From an uncultured Flavobacteriales bacterium (GTDB lineage Bacteria > Bacteroidota > Bacteroidia > Flavobacteriales_E > Vicingaceae): a stretch of 64,000 nucleotides of DNA. The notes below the pieces were generated by a model that worked only from the letters and a program-made list of their open reading frames with translations, was not told where the DNA came from and made no database searches. This document shows positions 1 through 10,826 of the stretch, in pieces. The position numbers and the translations under genes were made by a program. Location of the stretch: positions 1 to 64,000 of the forward strand of contig CALCHN010000026.1 in assembly GCA_937901255.1 (NCBI GenBank), read 5' to 3'. Within the stretch, counting starts at the first letter, position 1. Every line of letters begins with the position of its first letter.

Positions 1-398
1 TATTTGTTTTTAAGCCATTTTGGGATTTTCTGCCACATAAGCACAAAAATACATATCAATTCTTAAAGTTAAATGTAAAATAGCAGCGAACTATTAAACA
101 AAGCGTTGTTAATGGTGTGAGATTGTTTTTATAATAGCTAAAAAGCTCCAACGGAGCGTAATTTAATAGCGTTGACTGATAGGTCATCGCTTTAGGGTGA
201 GTTGAAAAAGTGGGAAAATAAAAAGCTCCAATGGAGCGTAATTTAATAGCGGTGATTGGAGGTCATCGCAAAAAATTTGTTCTGAAAAATAGTTGAACCA
301 TGTGGTTGAAAAACTTCCTTAAAAAACAATTCTTTCAAATTACCAAGCATCAAAAATATTACTACTTTTACGAGTTCATTTTTTAAACAACAAAATAA
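1..398. other. Intergenic region upstream of maeB
   Basis: No convincing gene is seen here. The stretch is AT-rich and holds a pair of near-identical repeats (140-190 and 220-269). Just upstream of maeB the sequence TACTTTTA at 363-370 resembles the Bacteroidota -7 box TAnnTTTG with one mismatch and could drive maeB with a short leader. The left end may belong to the 3' flank of a gene outside the window. Confidence 0.5.
140..269. repeat. Two direct copies of a ~50-bp repeat
   Basis: Copies lie at 140-190 and 220-269, separated by 29 bp. Both contain AAAAGCTCCAA(C/T)GGAGCG followed by TAATTTAATAGCG and end in AGGTCATCGC. Each has a small internal palindrome, GCTCCAA(C/T)GGAGC, able to form a hairpin. 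They differ at a few bases, so they are an old duplication or two insertions of a dispersed family. No gene function is implied. Confidence 0.75.
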
Positions 399-2669
399 AT
401 GGCAAAGACAAGAAAAGAACAGGATGCATTAGAATATCATGCACAAGGGAAGCCCGGAAAAATTGAAGTAGTACCAACCAAACCTTACAGCACCCAGCGA
501 GATTTATCGTTGGCATATTCACCTGGTGTAGCAGTGCCATGCTTAGAGATTGCTGCCAATAAAGAAGATGTTTATAAATATACTGCCAAAGGAAATTTAG
601 TAGCTGTTATTTCTAACGGAACAGCAGTTTTAGGTTTGGGAGATATTGGTCCTGAAGCCTCAAAACCCGTAATGGAAGGAAAAGGATTGTTATTTAAAAT
701 TTTTGCAGATATAGATGTTTTTGATATTGAAATTGATGCTACTGATGTAGATAAATTTGTGGAAACAGTAAAAGCAATTTCACCTACATTTGGTGGAATA
801 AACCTAGAAGATATTAAAGCTCCCGAATGTTTTGAGATTGAAGAAAGATTGAAAAACGAACTGAATATTCCTGTAATGCACGATGATCAACATGGGACAG
901 CGATAATCACCGCTGCGGCTTTACTTAATGCTATTGAGTTGGCAGAGAAAAAAATTGACAAAATAAAATTGGTAGTAAATGGAGCAGGAGCCTCTGCAAT
1001 GTCGTGTACCAAGTTATATGTAGCGTTGGGTGTTAATCCTAAAAATATTGTAATGTTGGATAGTAAAGGGGTTATCCGAAAAGATAGAACGGATATCTCT
1101 GAATCTAAAAAGAAATATGCTACAGACAGAAAAATTGATACGCTTGAAGAAGCGTTAGATGGTGCTGATATGTTTTTGGGATTATCAAAAGGAAACATCG
1201 TTTCTAAAAAAATGATTAAATCAATGGCTAAAAATCCTATCGTTTTTGCTTTAGCGAATCCCGACCCAGAAATTCCTTACAAAGATGCTATCGCTACTAG
1301 AAAAGACATTATTATGGCAACAGGAAGGTCAGATCATCCTAATCAAGTGAATAATGTATTGGGTTTTCCATACATCTTTAGAGGTGCTTTAGATGTTAGA
1401 GCAACTTCTATTAATGAAGAAATGAAACTGGCTGCAGTAAAAGCGGTAGCTCAGTTAGCTAAAGAACCTGTTCCGGAAGAAGTAAATGAAGCTTACAATC
1501 AAAAAAACATCACTTTTGGTAGAAACTTTATTATCCCGAAACCACTAGATACAAGGTTGATAACCACTATTGCTCCTGCAGTTGCTAAAGCAGCTATGGA
1601 TTCTGGTGTAGCACTTCAGCCTATTACCGATTGGGAAGAGTACAAAGAAAGTTTAGCCAAACGTTTAGGGTTGAACAATAAACTTCTTAAAAGTATAACC
1701 GAAAAAGCTAAAGGAAATCCTAAAAAAGTGGTTTTTGCCGAAGCGGATAACTATAAAATATTAAAAGCTGCTCAGGTAGTTTATGAAGAAGGTATTGCTC
1801 ATCCAATATTATTAGGAAAAGTAGCTAAGATTGAAGAAGTTGCTAAAGAATACAATTTAGAGTTGGGCGATATCCCAATTATTGACCCAAGAAGCTCTAA
1901 ACACAGAGATAAAAAGAATTTTTATGCAGCCATGTTGTATGAAAAACGCAAAAGAAAAGGCGTTACGTTGGCAGAAGCACAAGAAATGATGCGTAGCCGT
2001 AATTATTTTGGCTCTGCTATGGTAGAAATGGGTGATGCCGATGCACTAATTTCGGGATTAACAAGAAACTATAAAAACACGATAAGACCTGCGTTGCATG
2101 TTATTGGAACAGATGACGATGTTAAAAAAATTGCAGGAATGTACATCATATTCACTAAAAAAGGACCAATTTTCTTTGCAGATACTACTGTAAACTTAAA
2201 TCCTACGGCAAGAGATATTGCAGACATTACGGCATTAACAGCTAAAATTGTAGATAGATTTAAAATTGTGCCTAAAATAGCGTTGTTGTCGTACTCTAAT
2301 TTTGGTTCAGCAGATGGAGATGATGCTATAAAAATGCGTGAAGCTAAGAAAATTCTGGAAAGAGAATATCCCGATTTAATAGTTGATGGAGAAATTCAAG
2401 CCAATTTTGCGTTGAATAAAGAGTTGAGAAACGAAATATTTCCATTTTCTGAATTAGCAAGAAAAAACACCAATACCCTTATTTTTCCAAACTTAGCAGC
2501 AGGAAATATTGCTTATAAACTGATGTTAGAAATGGGCGAGTTTGAATCCATCGGACCAATTTTATTAGGAATGAAAAAGCCAGTTCATATTTTACAGTTA
2601 GGTAGCTCAGTTAGAGAAATAGTAAATATGGTAACTATTGCCGTAACAGATGCTCAAACTAGAAAGTGA
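399..2669 (+). CDS. maeB: NADP-dependent malic enzyme with C-terminal phosphotransacetylase-like domain
   Basis: This 756-residue cytoplasmic protein decarboxylates malate to pyruvate with reduction of NAD(P). The N-terminal part (about 1-430) is the malic enzyme: it contains PVMHDDQHGTA, the conserved catalytic and metal-binding stretch, and VVNGAGASAMS, the dinucleotide-binding loop. The C-terminal part (about 430-756) is a phosphate acetyl/butyryl transferase-like domain, in MaeB enzymes generally regulatory rather than catalytic. The length equals that of typical two-domain MaeB proteins. The ATG follows an A-rich leader. It leads the maeB-ruvA-sprA-gcvH order known from flavobacteria. 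With pckA elsewhere in the window it covers the C4/C3 node. Identification is secure; cofactor preference is inferred from the family. Confidence 0.96.
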   Translation: MAKTRKEQDALEYHAQGKPGKIEVVPTKPYSTQRDLSLAYSPGVAVPCLEIAANKEDVYKYTAKGNLVAVISNGTAVLGLGDIGPEASKPVMEGKGLLFKIFADIDVFDIEIDATDVDKFVETVKAISPTFGGINLEDIKAPECFEIEERLKNELNIPVMHDDQHGTAIITAAALLNAIELAEKKIDKIKLVVNGAGASAMSCTKLYVALGVNPKNIVMLDSKGVIRKDRTDISESKKKYATDRKIDTLEEALDGADMFLGLSKGNIVSKKMIKSMAKNPIVFALANPDPEIPYKDAIATRKDIIMATGRSDHPNQVNNVLGFPYIFRGALDVRATSINEEMKLAAVKAVAQLAKEPVPEEVNEAYNQKNITFGRNFIIPKPLDTRLITTIAPAVAKAAMDSGVALQPITDWEEYKESLAKRLGLNNKLLKSITEKAKGNPKKVVFAEADNYKILKAAQVVYEEGIAHPILLGKVAKIEEVAKEYNLELGDIPIIDPRSSKHRDKKNFYAAMLYEKRKRKGVTLAEAQEMMRSRNYFGSAMVEMGDADALISGLTRNYKNTIRPALHVIGTDDDVKKIAGMYIIFTKKGPIFFADTTVNLNPTARDIADITALTAKIVDRFKIVPKIALLSYSNFGSADGDDAIKMREAKKILEREYPDLIVDGEIQANFALNKELRNEIFPFSELARKNTNTLIFPNLAAGNIAYKLMLEMGEFESIGPILLGMKKPVHILQLGSSVREIVNMVTIAVTDAQTRK

Positions 2670-2765
2670 TATTGATGTGAAAATGTGTGAATACGTAAAT
2701 GTAAAAATGATTATAATTGATAACCGTGAACTAAACTTATAAACTCATAAACTTCTAAACTAACT

Positions 2766-3347
2766 ATGATAGCTCAAATAAAAGGTAGATTAATAGAAAA
2801 AACACCAACCTATGTAATTATAGATTGCAATGGGGTGGGGTATCAAATTAATATTTCGCTAAACACTTACTCAAAAATTGATGCAGATGAACTTTGTTTG
2901 TTACATACGCACATGATAGTGAGAGAAGATGCTCAGTTGCTTTATGGTTTTAAAGATAAAAGCGAAAGAGAATTGTTTCGGTTATTAATTTCTGTTTCGG
3001 GAGTAGGTTCTGCTACGGCAATGATGATTTTATCTTCATTAACAGCTTCTGAAATTAAAGGAGCAATAAGTACAGGAGATGTGAACACACTTAAAGGTGT
3101 GAAAGGGATAGGAGCAAAATCTGCCCAAAGAATTATTATTGATTTAAGAGATAAAATAGGAAAAGTTGGAGAAAATGATATAAATTTTGCTGTTTCAAAC
3201 AATACTATTAAAGATGAAGCGTTAAGTGCACTAATTATGCTAGGGTTTGCTAAAAAACCAGCAGAAGTTGCACTAAATAAAATACTTACTGTTTCAGACG
3301 ATATGAGTGTGGAACAGCTTATTAAACAAACATTGAAAAGCCTTTAA
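2766..3347 (+). CDS. ruvA: Holliday junction branch migration protein RuvA
   Basis: A 193-residue protein of normal RuvA length. RuvA tetramers bind four-way DNA junctions and load the RuvB motor during recombination repair. The N-terminal OB-fold starts MIAQIKGRLIEK; two helix-hairpin-helix motifs follow, seen as SVSGVGSATAM and GVKGIGAKSAQR. A short C-terminal domain III (about 145-193, ending VEQLIKQTLKSL) would contact RuvB. It lies 96 bp after maeB and 15 bp before sprA, so it is probably cotranscribed with sprA. No ruvB or ruvC is in the window. Confidence 0.97.
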   Translation: MIAQIKGRLIEKTPTYVIIDCNGVGYQINISLNTYSKIDADELCLLHTHMIVREDAQLLYGFKDKSERELFRLLISVSGVGSATAMMILSSLTASEIKGAISTGDVNTLKGVKGIGAKSAQRIIIDLRDKIGKVGENDINFAVSNNTIKDEALSALIMLGFAKKPAEVALNKILTVSDDMSVEQLIKQTLKSL

Positions 3348-3362
3348 GGGGGCTTTATTAAT

Positions 3363-6300
3363 TTGGTAGTAAACAAGGTAACATATAAAAAAATATTTTT
3401 TATTGTTGGACTTTCCTTTGTAATAACTCTTACAAATTGGATAGCTCATCCAACTAATTCAATAGCTCGTCCGAATACGAATGAGTTGATATTACCTGTT
3501 GATAGTCCTGAAATAGATTTAATTTACCCTTTTGATGATGAAGGAACTAATCCTAACAGCACCAATACAGGAGGATTGTATTTAGATAATCCTAGCAATG
3601 TTAAATCGGGTTTTGAATACGACCCCGAAACAGGCACATACAACTATTACCAAAAAATAGGCGATAAAAATTTTAGAGACCCTACCTATATGACTTTTGA
3701 AGAGTATTTAGAATACGATTCAAAAAAATCATTACAAGATTATTGGAAACAAAAAGCTGATGCCGATGCCATGGAGCAAACAAAAGGCTTCAGACCAACT
3801 TTAAATGTTAAAGGAAAAGCCTTTGATAGAATTTTTGGTGGAAATACCATTGATATTCGTCCACAAGGATCTGCTGAATTATCTTTCGGGATAAATCGTT
3901 CTACCAGAGATAATCCGGTGTTGCCTGTACATCAAAGAAGTTTAACCACTTTTGATTTTAATCAGCAAATTCAGCTAAATGTTATAGGAAACATCGGTAC
4001 AAAAATGAAGTTGTCTTTTAATTACAATACAGAAGCAACGTTCGATTTTGAAAACAGAATGAAAATAGAATATTCTATTGATGAAGGTTCTGAAGATGAA
4101 ATTATTCAAAACATTGAAGCAGGTAATGTTGCTTTGCCACTAAAAGGAACGTTAATTACTGGTAGTCAAACTTTATTTGGATTAAAAACCGAATTGAAGT
4201 TTGGTAGAATGTATGTAACCAGCGTTATTTCTCAGGAAAAAGGAGAGCGTAAAGAAATAAACGTACAAGGAGGAGCTCAAATTCAAAAGTTTGAAAAAGA
4301 AGCTTCAGATTACGAAGAAAATCGCCACTTCTTTTTATCTCAATATTTTAGAAATAATTACGAGCAATCGCTATCTAGTTTACCTGTAATTTCTTCTAGA
4401 GCAACTATAACAAGGGTAGAGGTTTGGGTTTCTAATAGAAATAATGAAGAACAGAATACAAAAAATATTATTGGTTTTATGGATTTAGGTGAAGGGGTTC
4501 AAGGAGATATTCATAACTCAGCATTGGTAATGGACGCCAATATTTCTCCTTTAGCTAATTTTCCTGATAATGAAGCCAATACGCTTTATCCAAACTTAAA
4601 TGGAGCATCAACTTACGATACAGCAGCCATAAGAGGCTTTGTAAATGCACCTCAAGAGTTAGAAAGAATTGGTTATGAAAACGGGATAGATTTTGAGAAG
4701 TATGAGATGGCTAAATTATTAAAACCTCAAGAATATACGTTAAACCCTCAGCTAGGATACATTTCGTTAAACTCTGCTCTAAATCAAGATGATATCTTAG
4801 CAGTAGCTTTTCAATATACCTTAGACGGACAAGTATATCAAGTTGGGGAATTTTCTACAGATGGTGTTCCCGGGCAGCAATCATTATATGTGAAATTATT
4901 GAGAGGAACTACCATAGACACAGAAATTCCAATGTGGGATTTGATGATGAAAAACGTGTATTCTTTGGGAGCTTTTAATATTTCTCAGGAAGATTTTTTC
5001 TTTAATGTTTTCTATTTAAATCCGGCAACAGGAGTAGAAATACCATTTTTACCTGAGGGCGAACCTAACGGAATTCCTTTAGTACAAGTGTTAAACTTAG
5101 ATAGGTTAAATAATATCAATCAAGCATCTCCTGATGGTGTTTTTGATTTTATTGAAGGTGTTACCGTAAACTCTCGAACAGGTAGGGTATATTTCCCAGT
5201 CTTAGAACCTTTTGGTTCCCATATAAGGAGCAAGTTTAGTAATGCTCAATTGGGAGAAAAGTTTGCTTTTGATACGCTTTATGCAACAACACAAATGCTT
5301 GCCAAACAAGATGCGGTTAAAAACAGGTATAAAATCCGAGGTCAATATTCTTCTTCGGTTAGTTCAGATATCTCTTTAAATGCGATGAATGTCCCTCAAG
5401 GTTCGGTAGTGGTAACTGCTGGTGGAGCTACTTTGGTAGAAAATGTGCAATATACTGTTGATTACAATTTAGGAAGAGTAAAAATTATTGATGAAGGAAT
5501 CTTACAATCGGGAACTCCGATAAAAATCTCATTAGAAAGTCAGTCGTTATTTAATATCAGAACAAAAACATTAATGGGTTCTCGTTTCGATTATAAAATT
5601 AATGATGATTTTAATATTGGTGGTACTATTATCAGACTTTCGGAAAGACCATTAACCAGAAAAGTGAATATTGGTGAGGAGCCTATTAACAATACCATTT
5701 GGGGATTAGATGTGAATTATACTAAAGAGGCACCATTTATAACAAGAGCATTGGATAAATTGCCACTTTATAGCACAAAAGAAAAATCGAGCATTACGTT
5801 TGAAGGAGAGTTTGCCCATCTTATTCCCGGAAACCCCGGAGCAATTGGCAAGGATGGTACAGCTTATTTAGATGATTTTGAAGGTAGTCAATCTAGAATT
5901 GATATGAAAAGCTTCCAGATGTGGACCTTGGCAAGCACTCCTCAGGGGCAACCAGCTTTATTTCCCGAAGGAGAATTACCTTTGGCAGATTCATTAAATT
6001 TTAGATATAATGCAGCTAAAACAGCTTGGTATGTTATCGACCCTTTATTTTGGAGAAATAATTCAGAAACGCCTAATCATATTCAAAGTGATCCTTTAAT
6101 GCAATCGAATCATTATATGAGAGAGGTGTTAGAAACAGAGGTTTTCCCATTTAAAAGTCCTGACAATGGTATTGTAACTAACTTACCTGTTTTTGATGTG
6201 GCTTTTTATCCCGAAGAAAGAGGGCAATATAATTTTAACCCACAAGCAACCAATAACATTATGCCTAACCCAACCAACAGTTGGGGAGGTATTATGCGAC

Positions 6301-9300
6301 AAGTAAATACTACCGACTTTGAATCTTCTAACGTAGAGTTTATACAGTTTTGGGTAATGGATCCTTTTCATGATGAAGATGGAAATCCCAACCATGCAGG
6401 CGGTAAATTGTATTTTAACTTGGGTAATATTTCGGAAGATATTTTGCGTGATGGCAGAAAAGCTTTTGAAAATGGATTGCCAACATCAGCAATAAATTAC
6501 ACTACAGGAGCCAACATTGAATTAATTGACACTACTATTTGGGGTCGTGTACCAAGAGTGCAAGTGTTAGTAAATGCTTTTGATAACAATGATAATGCAA
6601 GGATTTTTCAGGATGTTGGTATGGATGGGTTAAACGATGCGGATGAATTAGCTTTTTTTGGAACAACTTGGGGAGCAGATGCTTCGGCAGATAACTACCA
6701 CCATTATAGAGGTTCTGATTATGACCAAGCTCAACTATCCATTTTAGATAGATATAAAAACTATAATGGGATGGAAGGTAACTCACCTACAGCAACTCAA
6801 TATACCGAAAGTTATTCTACATCAGGATCTACCAGGCCAGATATTGAAGACATCAACCAAAATAATAATTTAGATTTTAGAGAAGATTATTTTCAGTATG
6901 AAATTAACTTAAACCCTACAGAAGTAAATCCATCAAACATTGGAAACAACTATATTACTGATGTGTTAGAGGCTAATGTTACCACAAAAGATGGAAGAAA
7001 TAGAGTGGTACGTTGGTATCAATTTAAAATTCCAATTAGAGAACCAGATAAAGTAGTGGGTAACTTAAGAGATTTTAAATCCATTCGGTTTATGCGTATG
7101 TTTATGAAAGGATTTAACGAGAAAGTAGTGTTACGTTTTGCTCGATTAGATTTAATAAGAGGGGAGTGGAGACAATATACCAAAAGTTTATTGAGTCCGG
7201 GAGATTATATTGGAAATGATGATAATGAAACAACCTTTATTGTTGGAGCAGTAAACGTAGAGGAAAATAGTGAGAAAACTCCAGTAAACTACATTATTCC
7301 ACCGGGAATTGATAGAGAATTAAATCCAAATCCATCAACAGGAGCTACTTTGCGTGAGCTGAATGAACAGTCTTTATCCTTAAATGTATGCAACTTAAAT
7401 GATGGAGATGCTAGGGCAGCCTTTAAAGTGATGGATCAAGATTTAAGAAGGTATAAAAGATTAAAAATGTTTGTTCATGCTCAAGAAAGTAATCCAACCA
7501 TTCCTTTAAACGATGGCGATTTATCTATCTTTATTCGTATGGGAACAGATTTTAACGATAACTATTACGAGTACGAAGTTCCTTTAAAAGTTACCCCTCC
7601 AGGAAGGTACGATACCGAAAATGCTTCAAATGAAAATGATAGAGATATTGTTTGGCCAAGTGAAAACGAGATAGATTTAAAATTCTCATTATTAACAGAA
7701 ATGAAAATGTTGAGAAACAGTTTGTTGGGAGACCCTAATTCTGGCGTATTAATTATCAGACCTTACGAGCAAGAAGACGGAAAAAATATGATGAGAATTA
7801 AAGGAAATCCGAACTTGGCAAATGTAAAAGTGTTTATGATTGGTATAAGAAACCCAAAACAATCTAACTCTACATCAGTTGATGATGATGGCTTGGCTAA
7901 ATGTGCAGAAATATGGGCTAATGAATTAAGAATGACAGAGTTTGATAATGAAGGTGGTTGGGCAACAAGAGGTCGTTTAACAGCTCAGTTGGCAGATTTA
8001 GGAACAATGACTTTAGCAGGAGCTTATAGTACACCAGGTTTTGGTAGTGTTGACCAGAAATTAAATGAAAGACAATTAGAAACCATAAAATCTTACGATG
8101 TTTCTACTAGTGTGGAAATGGGAAAATTTATTCCTGAAAAAATTGGTATAAGCTTACCTGTGTATTACAGTAACTCTAAAGAAATTATTACACCAAAATA
8201 TAACCCGTTAGACCCCGATATTGAATTGAAAGACCAATTAGCCAGTGATTTATTTACTCAGCAAGAAAAAGACTCTTTGGCAGACAGAACACAAACAGTA
8301 ACAAGCAGGAAAAGTATAAACTTTACTAATGTGCGAAAGTTACCAGCAAAAGGCAAAGAGAAAAATCGTTTTTACGATATTTCCAACGTTTCTTTTAATT
8401 ATGGTTATTCCGAATATCAATTTAGAGATATAGATACCGAATTCGATACCCGAAAAACTTACAAAGGTGGAATTGCTTATTCATTTACAAGCAATCCTAA
8501 AAACTACAAACCTTTTGAAAATCTTAAAATGGCAGATGGTAAACAAGCCAAATTGATAAAAGATTTTAACTTCTATTTAATGCCAAAACAACTTTCTTTT
8601 CAGACAGATATAGACAGGCAATACACACAAAGAAGAGCAAGAAACAACACAGGTTTCGATTTTGATTTACCTACCTACTATCAAAAACATTTTAATTGGA
8701 ATAGAATTTACGGCTACCGACAAGATATTACTAAAGCATTAACATTTGACTTTACAGCTACGAACAATGCGGTGGTTAATGAACCTATAGAGTTTCAAGG
8801 AAGACCAACAGGAGGTAGAGTGGATAAAAATTACCCTGATGAATACAGTGCATGGAAAGATACGGTAATGCAAAGTATAAAAGAGTTTGGAACCAATATG
8901 CATTATCACCATACGTTTAATTTGAATTATACCGTACCTATTGACAAGTTACCTTTTATGGATTTTGCTACACTTACAGCTAAATATGGTGGTGATTACG
9001 ATTGGCAAAGAGCACCAATAGGAGCTGATACTTTAGGAAATACCATTCAGAATTCTAATACCGTTACCTTAAATAGTCAGTTAAATATGACTAAATTTTA
9101 TAATCAAATTAATTTTTTAAAAGAAGTAGAAAAAAGACAGCGAGATAGAGCTAGGAAAAAAGCACAAAGAAACAGAAAGCCCGACCCCAACAAAACAGAT
9201 GCAGAAAATGCTAAGCTTAAAGGGTGGAAACCCGGATTACCACCCGCAGAAATAAAACGTTTTGATACAAAAAAGTTTAAAGATTCTGACACTACAAAAG

Positions 9301-10715
9301 TTGAATTGTGGAGAGAAAAAGATAAAATTTATCCTTTAGATCCTTTATGGATAACCTTAATGAGTCCTAAAAATATTTCAGGAACATATACCAGAACTAG
9401 AGGGACATTACTGCCTGGCTATAATCAGCAAACAGAAATTATGGGTTATAATAACGGATTTACAGCCCCAGGGTTTAACTTTATTGCTGGTATGCAAGAA
9501 GATGATTTTGCAACTAGTGCTGCTGAAAGAAAGTGGTTGCAACCCAACTCATTAATGTATAATTACAATACTACTTATGCCGAAAATTATAATTTAAGAG
9601 CAACACTTCGTCCTATCAATACCTTGCGAATTCAATTAAATGCTACAAGAAATTATTCTACCAACTTAACACAACAATTTTTTGAGGTACAGCCCAATAT
9701 GTTTACAGATTCATTAAGAGGAGAACGAAGAAACGATTTCTTTTTTGTAACGCCAGTAGAAACAGGTAACTTAAGTATGTCTTTTGTGTCTATAAGAACT
9801 GCTTTTGCATCTAACAATAGCGATGATCGTTCTTCATCCGTTTTCGATAAGTTTTTAGAAGAAAGAGCCATTATATCGCAAAGATTGGGAGCTCAAGATG
9901 CTAATTCAAATGGAATAAATAATGTGTATGCCGATGGTTATGGAGCTACCTCTCAAGAAGTATTAATTCCTGCTTTTATTGCCGGATATTCAGGAAAATC
10001 GGGAGATAAAGTTTCGCTTAAATCGTTTGATAAATATATTCCTTTACCCAACTGGAGAATTACTTTTGATGGATTAAGCAAGTTGCCTCTATTAGCTACT
10101 ATTTTCAAGCAATTCACATTAACACATTCCTATCGTTCTACTTTTAATGTTAGCTCGTTTACCACCAATTTAAATTTTGAAGATGGTAGAGCCAACAGAG
10201 ATATCAACAGAAACTTTATTTCTCAATATCAGGTTTCAGGAGTTTCTATTTCAGAACAGTTTAGTCCGTTATTGGGTGCCGATATGACTTTAGAAAACAG
10301 TATGCTTATTCGTATTGAGTATGCCAAAGATAGAAATGCATCTTTAAGTATCAACAATAATCAAATTACAGAAATTCAAGGTAGTGAGTGGACAGTTGGT
10401 ACTGGATATAAATTTAAGCAAGTTCGTTTTCCATTCTCTAAAAATAGAGTAATAAGAAGCGATATTGATGCCCGAGTAGATGTTTCTTTAAGAAGCAATG
10501 AAACCATTATCAGAAAAATTGTAGAACAAGTAAATCAATTAACCAGCGGACAAAAAGTATTGTCTATTCGTTTTACTGCCGATTACAGAATTAGTCAGTT
10601 TTTAAACCTAAGAGCTTTTTACGATTATGTTTCTACTACGCCATTTATATCTACCACATTCCCAACATCTAACACCAATGCAGGAATTAGCTTGAGGTTT
10701 ACATTATCGCAATAA
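3363..10715 (+). CDS. sprA: SprA/Sov, type IX secretion outer-membrane translocon
   Basis: A giant 2450-residue protein, matching the roughly 2400-residue SprA/Sov family that forms the outer-membrane pore of the type IX secretion system. The start is taken as TTG at 3363; no ATG is available upstream, the N-terminal hydrophobic signal follows at once (residues about 10-28) and AGGGGG lies just upstream. The body is rich in Asn, aromatic residues and alternating beta-strand patterns, and the C terminus ends in an amphipathic strand finishing in LRFTLSQ, as in outer-membrane barrels. A Lys/Arg-rich insert occurs near residues 1920-1980. It sits 15 bp after ruvA, a flavobacterial synteny. Presence of SprA implies T9SS and possibly gliding, but other T9SS genes are not in this window. 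Confidence 0.95.
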   Translation: MVVNKVTYKKIFFIVGLSFVITLTNWIAHPTNSIARPNTNELILPVDSPEIDLIYPFDDEGTNPNSTNTGGLYLDNPSNVKSGFEYDPETGTYNYYQKIGDKNFRDPTYMTFEEYLEYDSKKSLQDYWKQKADADAMEQTKGFRPTLNVKGKAFDRIFGGNTIDIRPQGSAELSFGINRSTRDNPVLPVHQRSLTTFDFNQQIQLNVIGNIGTKMKLSFNYNTEATFDFENRMKIEYSIDEGSEDEIIQNIEAGNVALPLKGTLITGSQTLFGLKTELKFGRMYVTSVISQEKGERKEINVQGGAQIQKFEKEASDYEENRHFFLSQYFRNNYEQSLSSLPVISSRATITRVEVWVSNRNNEEQNTKNIIGFMDLGEGVQGDIHNSALVMDANISPLANFPDNEANTLYPNLNGASTYDTAAIRGFVNAPQELERIGYENGIDFEKYEMAKLLKPQEYTLNPQLGYISLNSALNQDDILAVAFQYTLDGQVYQVGEFSTDGVPGQQSLYVKLLRGTTIDTEIPMWDLMMKNVYSLGAFNISQEDFFFNVFYLNPATGVEIPFLPEGEPNGIPLVQVLNLDRLNNINQASPDGVFDFIEGVTVNSRTGRVYFPVLEPFGSHIRSKFSNAQLGEKFAFDTLYATTQMLAKQDAVKNRYKIRGQYSSSVSSDISLNAMNVPQGSVVVTAGGATLVENVQYTVDYNLGRVKIIDEGILQSGTPIKISLESQSLFNIRTKTLMGSRFDYKINDDFNIGGTIIRLSERPLTRKVNIGEEPINNTIWGLDVNYTKEAPFITRALDKLPLYSTKEKSSITFEGEFAHLIPGNPGAIGKDGTAYLDDFEGSQSRIDMKSFQMWTLASTPQGQPALFPEGELPLADSLNFRYNAAKTAWYVIDPLFWRNNSETPNHIQSDPLMQSNHYMREVLETEVFPFKSPDNGIVTNLPVFDVAFYPEERGQYNFNPQATNNIMPNPTNSWGGIMRQVNTTDFESSNVEFIQFWVMDPFHDEDGNPNHAGGKLYFNLGNISEDILRDGRKAFENGLPTSAINYTTGANIELIDTTIWGRVPRVQVLVNAFDNNDNARIFQDVGMDGLNDADELAFFGTTWGADASADNYHHYRGSDYDQAQLSILDRYKNYNGMEGNSPTATQYTESYSTSGSTRPDIEDINQNNNLDFREDYFQYEINLNPTEVNPSNIGNNYITDVLEANVTTKDGRNRVVRWYQFKIPIREPDKVVGNLRDFKSIRFMRMFMKGFNEKVVLRFARLDLIRGEWRQYTKSLLSPGDYIGNDDNETTFIVGAVNVEENSEKTPVNYIIPPGIDRELNPNPSTGATLRELNEQSLSLNVCNLNDGDARAAFKVMDQDLRRYKRLKMFVHAQESNPTIPLNDGDLSIFIRMGTDFNDNYYEYEVPLKVTPPGRYDTENASNENDRDIVWPSENEIDLKFSLLTEMKMLRNSLLGDPNSGVLIIRPYEQEDGKNMMRIKGNPNLANVKVFMIGIRNPKQSNSTSVDDDGLAKCAEIWANELRMTEFDNEGGWATRGRLTAQLADLGTMTLAGAYSTPGFGSVDQKLNERQLETIKSYDVSTSVEMGKFIPEKIGISLPVYYSNSKEIITPKYNPLDPDIELKDQLASDLFTQQEKDSLADRTQTVTSRKSINFTNVRKLPAKGKEKNRFYDISNVSFNYGYSEYQFRDIDTEFDTRKTYKGGIAYSFTSNPKNYKPFENLKMADGKQAKLIKDFNFYLMPKQLSFQTDIDRQYTQRRARNNTGFDFDLPTYYQKHFNWNRIYGYRQDITKALTFDFTATNNAVVNEPIEFQGRPTGGRVDKNYPDEYSAWKDTVMQSIKEFGTNMHYHHTFNLNYTVPIDKLPFMDFATLTAKYGGDYDWQRAPIGADTLGNTIQNSNTVTLNSQLNMTKFYNQINFLKEVEKRQRDRARKKAQRNRKPDPNKTDAENAKLKGWKPGLPPAEIKRFDTKKFKDSDTTKVELWREKDKIYPLDPLWITLMSPKNISGTYTRTRGTLLPGYNQQTEIMGYNNGFTAPGFNFIAGMQEDDFATSAAERKWLQPNSLMYNYNTTYAENYNLRATLRPINTLRIQLNATRNYSTNLTQQFFEVQPNMFTDSLRGERRNDFFFVTPVETGNLSMSFVSIRTAFASNNSDDRSSSVFDKFLEERAIISQRLGAQDANSNGINNVYADGYGATSQEVLIPAFIAGYSGKSGDKVSLKSFDKYIPLPNWRITFDGLSKLPLLATIFKQFTLTHSYRSTFNVSSFTTNLNFEDGRANRDINRNFISQYQVSGVSISEQFSPLLGADMTLENSMLIRIEYAKDRNASLSINNNQITEIQGSEWTVGTGYKFKQVRFPFSKNRVIRSDIDARVDVSLRSNETIIRKIVEQVNQLTSGQKVLSIRFTADYRISQFLNLRAFYDYVSTTPFISTTFPTSNTNAGISLRFTLSQ

Positions 10716-10826
10716 TGCTTAATTTAAATATATTTCAAGTTAAATATTTTTGGAGGTTATACAAAAAGTCATAAATTAGCCGAGTGAATTATCAATCAAT
10801 TATAATTTTTTAATAAGTAAAGTAAA

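Noticed and set aside
9104..9292. Minus-strand hydrophobic frame inside sprA
   Set aside because: It is antisense to the Lys/Arg-rich part of SprA, which explains its hydrophobic look.
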